A stretch of DNA of 64,000 nt from positions 124,001 through 188,000 of the forward strand of contig JBDHSK010000005.1 in NCBI GenBank assembly GCA_039808025.1. Reading direction: 5' to 3'. Source of the DNA: Sandaracinobacteroides sp039808025 (GTDB lineage: Bacteria > Pseudomonadota > Alphaproteobacteria > Sphingomonadales > Sphingomonadaceae). The notes beneath the pieces were generated by a model that worked only from the letters and a program-made list of their open reading frames with translations, was not told the origin of the DNA and made no database searches. Positions 28,819 to 37,804 of the stretch are shown here, in pieces. Every line of letters begins with the position of its first letter. Positions within the stretch are counted from its first letter, which is position 1. A program made the translations under genes and the position numbers.

Positions 28819-30543
28819 ATGCGCACCCGATTGCTTCCCCTTGCGCTGCTGCTGGCACTTGCCCAGCCAGTCAGCGCCACCATTGCCCCGCCCGATGATG
28901 CCCAGCGCACCTATGTCGAGGGGCGGCTGGCCTTTGCCGACAATGAACTGGGAATAGCTGCCCAGCGCTTTGCCGATGCCATGAAGCTGGCGCCCGACGA
29001 TGAGCTGCGACGGCGGGCGATGGACGTGGCACTGCTGCGCGGCGACATGAAAACGGTGGCGCGGCTTGCCAGTGCCATCGACGTGAGTGGCCGCAGCCCC
29101 GGGGAAGCCGCTGCCAATTCGCTGGTGGTGCTGGCCCGCCTTGCCGATGCGGCATCGCGTGGCGACTGGCGGGCGTGGCGGGCGGCTCGTGCCAATTTTC
29201 AGGAACCGGTACGAAGCCCTGAGGTAACCCCGGTGCTGGGGCCATTGCTTGATGCCTATGCCGAAGTAGCGGCCGGACGCGTAGATGCTGCCCTTGCCCT
29301 TGTCGATCCGGCGACGGCCAAAGGGGCGGCGCGTTCCTACTTTACCGAACATCAGGCGCATATTCTGGCGATTGCCGGGCGCTGGCCGCAGGCGGCACAG
29401 GCCTATGGCGACATGATCGCCGCCGAAAGCGCCAACCTGCCGCGACTGCGGATCGCTGCGGCTGCTGCCGCACTCGAGGCCAGCCGCACCGACCCGATAT
29501 GGCGCGACAAGGCGATCACCTGGCTGGGGGGTGGGGCCGCCAACGACCCGCTGCTCTCCGAGGCGCGCGCCCGCCTTGCCGCCAACCCGCAGATTGGCGC
29601 CCGGCAACTGGGCGGCGTGCCGCTGACCGCCACCGATGGGCTGGCGCAGGCGTTTCTGCGGGTGGCGACCGATCTGGGCCGTGGCGGCGGTGGTGGCGCA
29701 GCGCTGACCTTTGCACGCCTCGCCACCGTTCTTGCCCCCAAGGCCCCGGAAACGTGGCTGGTGACCGGGGAAATCCTGGGGCGGGGCGGCCTGTATCTGC
29801 TGGCGCTTGAGGCGTTCGATCATATCCCGCCCAAGGGTGGCTGGGCGGAAATGGCCCTGCCGCGCCGCGCCGCCATGCTGAAGCAGGATGGTCGCGCCGA
29901 TGAAGCGCGGGCGTTGCTTGCTGCCCGCGCCGGTGCCCCGGATGCCCAGACCATCGACTGGGTGCGCCTTGCCGATTTCGCCCGCCAGAGCGAAAAATAT
30001 GCCGAAGCCGCCGCTGCCTATGGCAGGGCGATCGCGCTGCTTCCCGAGGCGGCCACCAACGATGCCCGCGCCCAGCTGCACTTCCTGCGCGGGGCGGCTT
30101 ATGAACGCAGTGGCAACTGGCAGCAGGCCGAGCCCGACCTGCGCGGCGCCGTGAGCTTTAGCCCCGATAACCCTTTATACCTGAATTATCTGGGCTATTC
30201 GCTGCTGGACCGTGGTGGAAAAACCGATGAGGCCGCTGAATTCATTGCCCGCGCCTACCAGAAGGAGCCGGAAAACGGCGCCATCATCGATTCGATGGGC
30301 TGGCTGGAGTTCCGACGCGGCAATTATGCCGAGGCGGCACGTCTGCTGGAACTGGCCTATGCTGCCGAGCCCGCCGACCCGACGGTTGCCGATCATCTGG
30401 GGGATGCCCTGTGGCACGCCGGCCGCCGTATCGAGGCGCGCTTTGCCTGGCGAAACGCCAGCGCGCTAAGCCCGGAACCGGAGCTGGCCGCCCGCTTGCA
30501 ACGCAAACTGGAATTCGGCCTCGAGCGCACCGCCGCCCGATGA
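28819..30543 (+). CDS. Tetratricopeptide-repeat protein, exported
   Basis: A 574-residue alanine-rich protein with an N-terminal signal peptide (about 20 residues, ending near VSA). TPR helices are scattered along the chain and are clearest in the last 180 residues (LHFLRGAAYERSGNWQQA, LYLNYLGYSLLDRGGKTDEA, IIDSMGWLEFRRGNYAEA). It probably acts in the periplasm or as an outer-membrane-associated scaffold. Its stop overlaps the ispE start by four bases (ATGA), so ispE translation depends on it. Confidence 0.85.
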   Translation: MRTRLLPLALLLALAQPVSATIAPPDDAQRTYVEGRLAFADNELGIAAQRFADAMKLAPDDELRRRAMDVALLRGDMKTVARLASAIDVSGRSPGEAAANSLVVLARLADAASRGDWRAWRAARANFQEPVRSPEVTPVLGPLLDAYAEVAAGRVDAALALVDPATAKGAARSYFTEHQAHILAIAGRWPQAAQAYGDMIAAESANLPRLRIAAAAAALEASRTDPIWRDKAITWLGGGAANDPLLSEARARLAANPQIGARQLGGVPLTATDGLAQAFLRVATDLGRGGGGGAALTFARLATVLAPKAPETWLVTGEILGRGGLYLLALEAFDHIPPKGGWAEMALPRRAAMLKQDGRADEARALLAARAGAPDAQTIDWVRLADFARQSEKYAEAAAAYGRAIALLPEAATNDARAQLHFLRGAAYERSGNWQQAEPDLRGAVSFSPDNPLYLNYLGYSLLDRGGKTDEAAEFIARAYQKEPENGAIIDSMGWLEFRRGNYAEAARLLELAYAAEPADPTVADHLGDALWHAGRRIEARFAWRNASALSPEPELAARLQRKLEFGLERTAAR

Positions 30544-31352
30544 GTGACGCCCCATTTTGTGAAGTGGCGCCAGCCAAGATCAACCTGGCGCTGCATGTGC
30601 GTGGCCGCATGGCAGACGGCTACCATGCCCTTGAAACCCTGTTTGCCTTTACGGCCTTTGGCGACCGGGTAGAGGCAGCCCCGGCCACCGACTGGGCGCT
30701 GGAGGTGGTGGGCGGTTCTGCCCATGCCCTCGGCCCGGCTGATGAAAATCTGGTGCTGCGGGCGGCCCGTGCCTTCCGTGAAACCACGGCGACCCCTGCG
30801 CGCTACCGGCTGCGACTGCACAAGCACATACCGGTGGCGGCTGGCCTGGGCGGCGGCAGCGCCGATGCCGCCGCCACCTTGCGGCTGCTGAACCGGCTGG
30901 CCGGCCATCCGCTGGATCAGGCCGGGTTGCTGGCGATTGCCGCTGCCCTTGGTGCCGATGTTCCGGCCTGCCTCGTCAGCCGCACCATGTTCGGAAGAGG
31001 CCGCGGAGATCAGTTGCTGCCGGTTTCCGGGCCTGGTGGGGTGCCGGTGCTGCTGGTGAACCCGCGCTGCCCGCTGGCGACAGCTGCCGTCTTTGCCGGC
31101 TGGGATGGCGTTGACCATGGCCCTCTCGACCCGGCCAACTGGCGCCACGGCCGCAACGATCTGACCGCAAGCGCCACCGCTTTGCAGCCGGTGATTGCCG
31201 AGGTGCTGGACTGGTTGCGGCGGCTTCCCGGCGCCAGCCATGTGCGGATGTCTGGGTCGGGCGCTACCTGTCTAGCCCTGTTCGAGGGGGCGGCGGTTCC
31301 GGCCATGTCACCGCCGGATGGCTGGTGGAACGTATCAACCGTTCTTCTTTAG
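30540..31352 (+). CDS. ispE: 4-(cytidine-5'-diphospho)-2-C-methyl-D-erythritol kinase
   Basis: GHMP kinase of the MEP isoprenoid pathway. Catalytic K13 (in APAKINL) and D140 (in GADVPACL) are present, and the ATP loop PVAAGLGGGSADAAA is at 98-112. The product is 270 residues. It is coupled to the upstream TPR gene. Its last 18 bases overlap the convergent AI-2E family gene. The other MEP gene in the window is ispG. Confidence 0.96.
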   Translation: MSDAPFCEVAPAKINLALHVRGRMADGYHALETLFAFTAFGDRVEAAPATDWALEVVGGSAHALGPADENLVLRAARAFRETTATPARYRLRLHKHIPVAAGLGGGSADAAATLRLLNRLAGHPLDQAGLLAIAAALGADVPACLVSRTMFGRGRGDQLLPVSGPGGVPVLLVNPRCPLATAAVFAGWDGVDHGPLDPANWRHGRNDLTASATALQPVIAEVLDWLRRLPGASHVRMSGSGATCLALFEGAAVPAMSPPDGWWNVSTVLL

Positions 31353-32444
31353 TGGTTGTGCCGCGCTTGCCTCATCGCCGGGGTAGCGCACCAGCTCGCG
31401 CACCAGCGCTACAGCAACCATGGTGAGCGGCGCGGCAAGAATCACCCCCATTGGCCCCATGATGATCCCGAACGCGAACAGCGAGAAGATGGTGAGCGCC
31501 GGTGGCAGTTCGGCGACCTGGCTCTGGATCAGCGGGGTGACGACATTGCCCTGAATCTGCTGGACGGCGACGAGGGCGATGATCGTCCAGATGCCGGTCT
31601 CGGTGCTTTGGGCAAAACCGAGGATGACGGCGGGAATGGCAACCATGATGGTGCCCAGATAGGGAACGAATTCGCAGATGCCGGCAATGATGCCGAGCGC
31701 CGGGGCCGCGGGAATGCCGATGATCGACAGGGTGATGCCGGTGAAGACGCCGATGAACAGCATCGACAGCCCCTGCGCTTTCAGCCACGCCGACAGCGAT
31801 TCGGCCACGGTGTTGGCAATCGTCTTTGCCCGCTGGCGTTTCTCGGGGGGGAGCAGTCGCAACACCCCCATGCCGTAAAGGCGCGGCTGGGCCGCCAGGT
31901 AAACGCCGGCCACCACGATCACCACCAGCGCGGTGATGGCGGTGCCCAGACCGCCGATGAAGCTCTGGATGAAGGCGATGATCCGCGAACCTTCTGGCAT
32001 CAAGGTGGTGCCGCGTTGCAGGATTTCGCGGCCGAGACTGGTGGTGTGCAGCCAAAGCTGCACATCAGCGATGGCCTTGGGGAGCTGTTCGCCCAGAATG
32101 GCGAACTGGGTGGCCATCATGGTGCCGAAAATGCCGAACGACGCCACCAGGAACCCCAGCGGCAGCACCACCGCCAGCAGCAGCGCCAGCGCAAAGGGCA
32201 GCTTCAGGCGCCGCTCCAGCAACAGGGTGAACTTGTAGAAGATGAAAGCCACCAGCGCCGAGGCCGCCAGCAACAGGATGAGATCGGTGAGCTTCCACAG
32301 GATGACGGCGGAGCCGGCACCGGCCGCAACCACCAGCGTGCGGCGGAACAGGGCGCTGTCCGAGAGCGGGGTAGAGGCCGGTTCGGGCGGCTGCCCGACG
32401 GATTGTGTCTGTTCGTCGCGCACCGCCATCCCCTTGCCCCCCAT
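31335..32444 (-). CDS. AI-2E family transporter (PerM-like)
   Basis: A 369-residue inner-membrane protein with about eight hydrophobic segments and the AI-2E/UPF0118 features: SLSAWLKAQGLSMLFIGVFTG, GICEFVPYLGTIMVAIPA and IQGNVVTPLIQSQ. The family includes TqsA and sodium/proton exchangers, so the substrate is open. It lies 53 bases downstream of argG on the same strand. Its 3' end overlaps ispE by 18 bases tail to tail. Confidence 0.9.
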   Translation of the reverse strand: MGGKGMAVRDEQTQSVGQPPEPASTPLSDSALFRRTLVVAAGAGSAVILWKLTDLILLLAASALVAFIFYKFTLLLERRLKLPFALALLLAVVLPLGFLVASFGIFGTMMATQFAILGEQLPKAIADVQLWLHTTSLGREILQRGTTLMPEGSRIIAFIQSFIGGLGTAITALVVIVVAGVYLAAQPRLYGMGVLRLLPPEKRQRAKTIANTVAESLSAWLKAQGLSMLFIGVFTGITLSIIGIPAAPALGIIAGICEFVPYLGTIMVAIPAVILGFAQSTETGIWTIIALVAVQQIQGNVVTPLIQSQVAELPPALTIFSLFAFGIIMGPMGVILAAPLTMVAVALVRELVRYPGDEASAAQPLKKNG

Positions 32445-32497
32445 GCGATCGGCTGCTGCCCTGTTGTGGCATTGCCGCCCGGTGTCTGCAACTGTCC

Positions 32498-33715
32498 TCA
32501 GGCGCGGCGGTCGCGTTGCCCCAGCAGCCTGAGGCGCAGGGCATTCAGGCGGATGAAGCCCTTGGCGTCACGCTGATCATAGGCGCCGGCGTCGTCTTCG
32601 AAGGTGACGATCTGCGGGCTGTAGAGACTGTAGGGCGACTTGCGGCCCACGACGTTGACGCTGCCCTTGTAAAGCTTGAGGCGGACCGTGCCCGTAACCT
32701 TTTCCTGGCTGTGGTCGATGGCCGCCTGCAGCATCTCGCGCTCGGGGGCGAACCAGAAGCCGTTATAGACCAGCTCGGCATAGCGCGGCATCAGTTCGTC
32801 TTTCAGGTGCATGGCGCCACGATCAAGGGTGATCGACTCGATGCCGCGGTGCGCCGCCAGCCAGATGGTGCCGCCCGGCGTTTCGTACATGCCGCGCGAC
32901 TTCATGCCGACGAAGCGGTTTTCCACCAGGTCGAGCCGGCCGATGCCATGAAGCTTGCCAAGATCATTGAGCTTTTTCAGCAGGCTGGCGGGCGACAGCG
33001 CCTCACCGTCAATGGCTACCGGGTCTCCGCGTTCGAAATCGATGGTGATATATTGCGGGGTATCGGGTGCGGTTTCGGGGTTGTCGGTGCGCGAATACAC
33101 ATAATCCGGCACTTCTTCCCACGGATCTTCCAGCACCTTGCCTTCCGACGAGGTGTGCAGGAGGTTGGCATCGGTTGAAAACGGGCTTTCGCCGCGCTTG
33201 TCGCGCGGGATCGGGATCTGGTGCGCTTCGGCAAAGGCGATCAGCGCCTCGCGGCTGGTCAGGTCCCATTCGCGCCATGGTGCAATGATGCGGATATCGG
33301 GGTTCAAGGCGTAATAACCCAGCTCGAAGCGCACCTGATCATTGCCCTTGCCTGTCGCGCCATGGGCCACGGCATCAGCGCCAACCTGGCGGGCGATTTC
33401 GATCTGCCGCCTGGCGATCAGCGGCCGGGCGATCGAGGTGCCCAGCAGATATTGCCCTTCGTACAGGGCGTTGGCGCGCATCATCGGTGCCACATAATCG
33501 CGCACGAATTCCTCGCGCAGATCGTCGATGAAGATTTCCTTCACACCCATCAGCTGGGCCTTGTGGCGCGCCGGCTCCAGCTCTTCGCCCTGGCCAAGAT
33601 CGGCAGTGAAGGTCACCACCTCGCAATTATAGGTGGTTTGCAGCCACTTGAGGATGACGGAGGTGTCGAGGCCGCCGGAAAAGGCGAGGACGACTTTGCG
33701 GACGATATCGGTCAT
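32498..33715 (-). CDS. argG: Argininosuccinate synthase
   Basis: Joins citrulline and aspartate in arginine synthesis. PP-loop AFSGGLDTS at residues 10-18, and the conserved ATGKGNDQVRFE and YGS-type C-terminal segment. The length is 405 residues. The start at 33715 gives the normal N-terminus (MTDIVRKVVLAFSGG); the longer frame to 33805 has no support. It diverges from the PBP1A gene. Confidence 0.97.
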   Translation of the reverse strand: MTDIVRKVVLAFSGGLDTSVILKWLQTTYNCEVVTFTADLGQGEELEPARHKAQLMGVKEIFIDDLREEFVRDYVAPMMRANALYEGQYLLGTSIARPLIARRQIEIARQVGADAVAHGATGKGNDQVRFELGYYALNPDIRIIAPWREWDLTSREALIAFAEAHQIPIPRDKRGESPFSTDANLLHTSSEGKVLEDPWEEVPDYVYSRTDNPETAPDTPQYITIDFERGDPVAIDGEALSPASLLKKLNDLGKLHGIGRLDLVENRFVGMKSRGMYETPGGTIWLAAHRGIESITLDRGAMHLKDELMPRYAELVYNGFWFAPEREMLQAAIDHSQEKVTGTVRLKLYKGSVNVVGRKSPYSLYSPQIVTFEDDAGAYDQRDAKGFIRLNALRLRLLGQRDRRA

Positions 33716-33863
33716 GGCGGGGTGCTTTCTGGTTGTGCAATCAGTGTCGCGGAGCGGGGTGCCCGGGTTCGCCGGTGGCATAATGCCCACCGCTCGCGGG
33801 TGCAATCACTCTCGCAGGGGCGCTTGTGACAGTTCCCGGCTTCGCGTATGAGGCGTTCACCCG

Positions 33864-35912
33864 ATGCACGCCCCTTCCAAACGTAAACGGCCGCCCCGAC
33901 GGCGCTCGCTGTTGCGACGGCTCAGCATGGCGCTGCTGTGGTGGGGCCTTGGCCTGGTGGCGGTGGTGGCCGTGGGCGTGGCGCTGGCAGTGGCGCTCAG
34001 GATGTCGAGTCTTCCAAGCTATCAGGAACTGCGCAAGAGCCCGCAGGGGCAATCGGTGGTGATTCGTGCGGCTGATGGCACCGAGCTGGTAACCGTCGGC
34101 CCCAGCTATGGCGACTGGCTGAATTACGACGAGATTCCGCCTGCCATGATCGAGGCGATGAAGGCGGTGGAAGACCGCCGCTTCGACTGGCACATCGGCG
34201 TCGACCCTATCGGCATCGCCCGCTCGCTGGTGGTGAATGCCCGCGCCGGCCACACGGTGCAGGGTGCTTCCACCATCACCCAGCAACTGGCACGCAACCT
34301 GTTCCTGACCGCCAACCGCGATTATACCCGCAAGATCAACGAACAGATCTACGCGCTGGCACTGGAACGGCGCTTTAGCAAGCAGCAGATCCTCGAGCTG
34401 TATCTGAACCGGGTGTATTTCGGTGGCGGCGCCTATGGCATCGATGCTGCCGCCCGCAGATTCTACGGCCACTCCGCCCGCACCCTCAGCCTGCCCGAGG
34501 CAGCGATCATCGCCGGTCTGGTGAAGGCGCCCAGCCGCTATGCCCCGACAGCCGACCCGGAGCGCGCCCGCACCCGGGCGCGTACCGTGCTGCTGACGAT
34601 GGCGGATTCCGGGGCCATCAGCACTGCCGACGCCCGCAATGCTGATGTTGCGGGCGTGCGGTTCGTCGTCAACCGCGATCGTGGCGATGTTCGCTATTTT
34701 ACCGACTGGGTGCTCGACCAGCTCGAGACCCTGACCGACGAATCGACGGCGCCGCTGGTGGTCACCACCAGTCTGAACCCCCGCCATCAGCGCGCCGCCG
34801 AACAGGCCGTGCATGCCCAGCCGCTGGCCGGCACTCAGGCGGCCATTGTCGCCATGCAACCCGATGGGGCGGTGACGGCGATGGTTGGCGGCCGCGATTA
34901 TGCCACCAGCATCTATAACCGGGCGGTGACGGCGCGGCGCCAACCGGGGTCGGCATGGAAATTGTTCGATTATCTGGTGGCCCTTGAAAACGGAATGACC
35001 CCGGATTCGACGGTGACGGATGGCCCGGTCACCATCGGCAACTGGAGTCCGCGCAATTCCAATGGCCGTTATCTTGGAACCCTGACCCTGCGGCAGGCGT
35101 TTGCGTTGTCGGTCAACACGGTGGCGGTGAAGCTTGCCCAGCAGTTCGGCTTTGATTCCGTTGCCGGCATGGCGCGGCGGTTCGGAATCACCACCCCCAT
35201 CGACAGTCGGCCCGCCATGGCGCTTGGCACTTCCGACGTGCGACTGATCGAGCTGACGGCAGCCTACGCCGCTGTGGCGGCCGATGGCATAGAGGTGCGG
35301 CCCTGGGCCATTCAGTCGGTCACCACGTCTGACGGGCAGGTTCTGTATAACCGCACGCCAGACACCCGGCGGGTGCTGGTTGCCCCCTTTGTCGCCCAGC
35401 ATATGCGCAACCTGCTGCGGGCTGCAGTCGAGTCCGGCACCGGGAAAGCAGCGCAGATCGGCCGGCCGCTGGCCGGCAAGACCGGCACCACCAGTTCCAA
35501 CAAGGATGGCTGGTTCATCGGCTTTACCCCGGAACTGGTGGCCGGGGTGTGGATGGGCCGCGACGATGCGCGGGCCGTGCCGGGCCTTGCCGGCGGGCAG
35601 GCACCCGCCCGGGTGTTCAAGGCTTTCATGAACGTGGCCATGGAGGGAGTGATTCCAACCGACCTCGAGGACAAGGTCGAACCGCCCGAGGGCTACACCA
35701 CCACCGAACCGGATCAGGAAGCCTATGGCATGACTCCGGGAAGTGAATTGTTCGGGCCACCGGTTAGCGCGCCACCCGACCCCGGCCAGCTTGACCCCAG
35801 CCTGCGCAGTCCACCGCCGCCCCCGGAAACACCCGCCGCGAGCGCCGAGCCGCTGACTGATGCTTGGCTTGAAAAGGCGACCTCGGGCAATGCCCCTGCA
35901 CCCCAGCCCTGA
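33864..35912 (+). CDS. Bifunctional penicillin-binding protein, PBP1A family
   Basis: Class A PBP of 682 residues: a basic cytoplasmic tail, one transmembrane helix (about 21-45), a GT51 glycosyltransferase with catalytic E103 (VEDRRF) and QGASTITQQLARNL, and a transpeptidase with S363 in PGSAWK, SVN at 416-418 and KTGT at 539-542. The C-terminal 100 residues are proline-rich and probably disordered. It polymerises and cross-links peptidoglycan. A hairpin straddles its stop codon. Confidence 0.94.
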   Translation: MHAPSKRKRPPRRRSLLRRLSMALLWWGLGLVAVVAVGVALAVALRMSSLPSYQELRKSPQGQSVVIRAADGTELVTVGPSYGDWLNYDEIPPAMIEAMKAVEDRRFDWHIGVDPIGIARSLVVNARAGHTVQGASTITQQLARNLFLTANRDYTRKINEQIYALALERRFSKQQILELYLNRVYFGGGAYGIDAAARRFYGHSARTLSLPEAAIIAGLVKAPSRYAPTADPERARTRARTVLLTMADSGAISTADARNADVAGVRFVVNRDRGDVRYFTDWVLDQLETLTDESTAPLVVTTSLNPRHQRAAEQAVHAQPLAGTQAAIVAMQPDGAVTAMVGGRDYATSIYNRAVTARRQPGSAWKLFDYLVALENGMTPDSTVTDGPVTIGNWSPRNSNGRYLGTLTLRQAFALSVNTVAVKLAQQFGFDSVAGMARRFGITTPIDSRPAMALGTSDVRLIELTAAYAAVAADGIEVRPWAIQSVTTSDGQVLYNRTPDTRRVLVAPFVAQHMRNLLRAAVESGTGKAAQIGRPLAGKTGTTSSNKDGWFIGFTPELVAGVWMGRDDARAVPGLAGGQAPARVFKAFMNVAMEGVIPTDLEDKVEPPEGYTTTEPDQEAYGMTPGSELFGPPVSAPPDPGQLDPSLRSPPPPPETPAASAEPLTDAWLEKATSGNAPAPQP

Positions 35913-35926
35913 GACGGCCTGGGGTG
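35899..35926 (+). terminator. Stem-loop straddling the PBP stop codon
   Basis: CACCCCAG (35899-35906) pairs with CTGGGGTG (35919-35926) around a 12-base loop that contains the stop codon. There is no clear T tract. Possible weak terminator or mRNA 3'-end structure. Confidence 0.4.
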
Positions 35927-36041
35927 TGATGTTAATGCCGCAGGTGCCTGCCCATCGTCGGGCGAGCGTGCCTCAGGTATGTTCTGCGGTTGCAACGGCC
36001 CTGCGGCTGCGGCATGGGCGGTTTGCTGAATATTGGTTCAT

Positions 36042-36063
36042 CGGCTGGCGAATCAGCCAGCCG
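36042..36063. repeat. Perfect 8-bp stem-loop
   Basis: CGGCTGGC (36042-36049) and GCCAGCCG (36056-36063) pair perfectly around the six-base loop GAATCA. It lies in the structured gap between the PBP gene and the small periplasmic protein. Confidence 0.7.
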
Positions 36064-36114
36064 GCACCAGCTGACCGGCTGCCCGGGAGGGGCGGATATG
36101 CTGGTTTGTGCATG

Positions 36115-36177
36115 TGTTCGATCATAGGGGAGGAGGGGGCGAGCCACTGGCTCGCCCCCCCATGTCTTGATCGAACA
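36115..36177. terminator. Nested inverted repeat, likely bidirectional terminator or structured element
   Basis: An inner perfect 11-bp stem GGGGGCGAGCC (36135-36145) with GGCTCGCCCCC (36149-36159) and a three-base loop is enclosed by an outer perfect 10-bp repeat TGTTCGATCA (36115-36124) with TGATCGAACA (36168-36177). It lies 40 bases past the 3' end of the minus-strand small gene and also ends the gap after the PBP gene. No T tract follows on either strand, so intrinsic termination in the strict sense is not shown. Confidence 0.55.
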
Positions 36178-36218
36178 GATGTCGATCGAGAATTGCAGTA
36201 ACTGCCTGGTAGCAGGCG

Positions 36219-36494
36219 TCAGCGCAGCTTGGCGACCTCGCGCTTGGTGAGTGTGGTCGAGACGGTGCCATTGTCGGCCACGACCAGCTTGTCGGCGGGA
36301 ACGGTGACGAAGCGGCCATCGAAGATGATGCGCACCGAGCCGTCGTCGAGGACGCGATCGATGCGGCCGAGGCGCAGATCGCCGGCGTCACGCAGCGTGG
36401 CACCTGCCTTGACACCCGGGGTTTCGGCAGTGACGGCGCCAGCCATCAGCGGAGTGGCGAGAGCCAGCAGGGCAGCAGCAGTGAGAGCCTTCAT
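36219..36494 (-). CDS. Small exported protein of unknown function
   Basis: A 91-residue protein with a signal peptide (MKALTAAALLALATPLMAGAV), leaving about 70 residues of mainly beta structure (LRLGRIDRVLDDGSVRIIF, FVTVPADKLVV) resembling a small SH3/PRC-like barrel. The ATG at 36494 has AAAGG seven bases upstream; the ATG at 36500 adds two residues but has that site too close. It lies alone, transcribed away from the 36495-36821 gap. No close family is recognised. Confidence 0.75.
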   Translation of the reverse strand: MKALTAAALLALATPLMAGAVTAETPGVKAGATLRDAGDLRLGRIDRVLDDGSVRIIFDGRFVTVPADKLVVADNGTVSTTLTKREVAKLR

Positions 36495-36821
36495 GGTCAT
36501 ACCTTTATCCTTGTCGGCAAACCGGACCGACTATCCGGAGCGATGGCTTGCAGAATAGGTAATCATACCGGGCTGTCAAGTTTAAGTTCGCAAGTGCAAC
36601 ATCAAATCTTGCCGGTCAGGCCGCCCCACACGGTCGTCCTCAAAGACGAACAGCATAAAATTAATTATAGAATCAGATGGTTGGCCTATATGGGTCGCCA
36701 AGGCCGGTACATTATGTCGCACGACGACATCCATGCATTTTATGCATGGATAGCGATCAATTTCTGCATATCATTGTGCGTCTCGGCCGTCCGGCCGGCC
36801 AAAACTGCTGGCGCTGGCTGA
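36495..36821. other. AT-rich intergenic region
   Basis: This 327-bp stretch between the small exported protein and the DUF4167 gene is markedly richer in A+T than its surroundings (for example around 36655-36780) and contains a perfect 7-bp stem-loop, CCATGCA (36731-36737) and TGCATGG (36743-36749). No convincing gene is seen. It should contain the promoter of the small exported protein. Confidence 0.6.
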
Positions 36822-37589
36822 TCAGCTCTCGCTAGGAGAGACCTCGACCTTGCGTGGCCGCCCACGCCGCCGGACCGGCTTGGCAGGCTCTGCCTCGGCC
36901 GTGGCCGGAAGCGGCGATTCCACCGGGTCGCGGCCCAGCTCGAGGATCACCGGCGGCAGGGATTCAGCCACTGGCTCTGCCAACGGCGCCGGGTCGCGCA
37001 CCGGTCCGCCAAAAGCCGCCAACGCCGCCTCACCGTCAGAGATCGGCGCGAAGCCGCCCTGTTCGTCAAACTGCGGACGGCGTTCGCGGCGCCGGTTGTC
37101 GCGACGCTCACCGCTGCGTTCGCTGCGCTCGGTGCTGCGTTCGGTGCGGTTGCCGCGATCCGTGCGCGGGCTGCCAGAATCGCGATCTTCGGCCAGGGGG
37201 CGCATGGCCGTTTCACCGTCTTCGGGTGCGGCGGCATCAGTGGAATCGGCCTCGCTGGTGCTACCCCCATCGTCGGCGATATCAACGTCTTCCTCATAGC
37301 GGTCGAAGCCGCTGCGACGGGCGCGCATTTCCTCCTGGCGGATGCGGGCGTCGTTCAGCACCCGGAAGTAATGGTCGGCATGTTGCAGATAAAATTCCGC
37401 GGCCACCCGGTCTCCGGCCTGATGGGCGTCGCGGGCCATCACCTTGTATTTTTCATGGAGCTGGTGGGCATTGCCGCGCACCCGCACTTCCAGCCGGTTG
37501 GCGCTCTGGCCGCCCATCGGCTGGCCCATCGGTCGCGGGTTATTATTGCCGCTGCCGCGCCGCCGGCGTCCGTTCTGCCTGTTCTGCAT
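36822..37589 (-). CDS. DUF4167 domain protein
   Basis: A 255-residue protein with the alphaproteobacterial DUF4167 domain at about residues 1-95 (Arg/Asn-rich N-terminus, then the conserved RGNAHQLHEKYKVMARDA and AAEFYLQHADHYFRVLND). The remainder is highly charged, low complexity (NRTERSTERSERSGERRDNR) and ends in a basic AT-hook-like RRRGRPRK, so it may bind nucleic acid or ribosomes. Function is unknown. It follows prmC by 215 bases on the same strand. Confidence 0.88.
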   Translation of the reverse strand: MQNRQNGRRRRGSGNNNPRPMGQPMGGQSANRLEVRVRGNAHQLHEKYKVMARDAHQAGDRVAAEFYLQHADHYFRVLNDARIRQEEMRARRSGFDRYEEDVDIADDGGSTSEADSTDAAAPEDGETAMRPLAEDRDSGSPRTDRGNRTERSTERSERSGERRDNRRRERRPQFDEQGGFAPISDGEAALAAFGGPVRDPAPLAEPVAESLPPVILELGRDPVESPLPATAEAEPAKPVRRRGRPRKVEVSPSES

Positions 37590-37804
37590 CGGTGACTGTT
37601 GTCCTTCGCACTCGCGGCAACCGTTCTGCCGGTGATTCCATAGAGTTCAGGGGCTGCTATCCGCAGACGGCCTGCCGATCATGCGGAGCCCGAACCGCCC
37701 AGCCGGTCACTATGGTTCCGGTCAGCATGCGTGCCAGTCAGCAGCGGGCGACCAGAAACATCGGGGGGCAGACGCCGGCTCCACCCGGCGGCTGTAGGCA
37801 GGTT

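Larger units (their letters stand above)
35913..36218. other. Structured intergenic region between convergent genes
   Basis: This 306-bp gap between the PBP gene and the small periplasmic protein has no coding signal but three strong inverted repeats (35899-35926, 36042-36063 and the nested 36115-36177). Confidence 0.7.
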
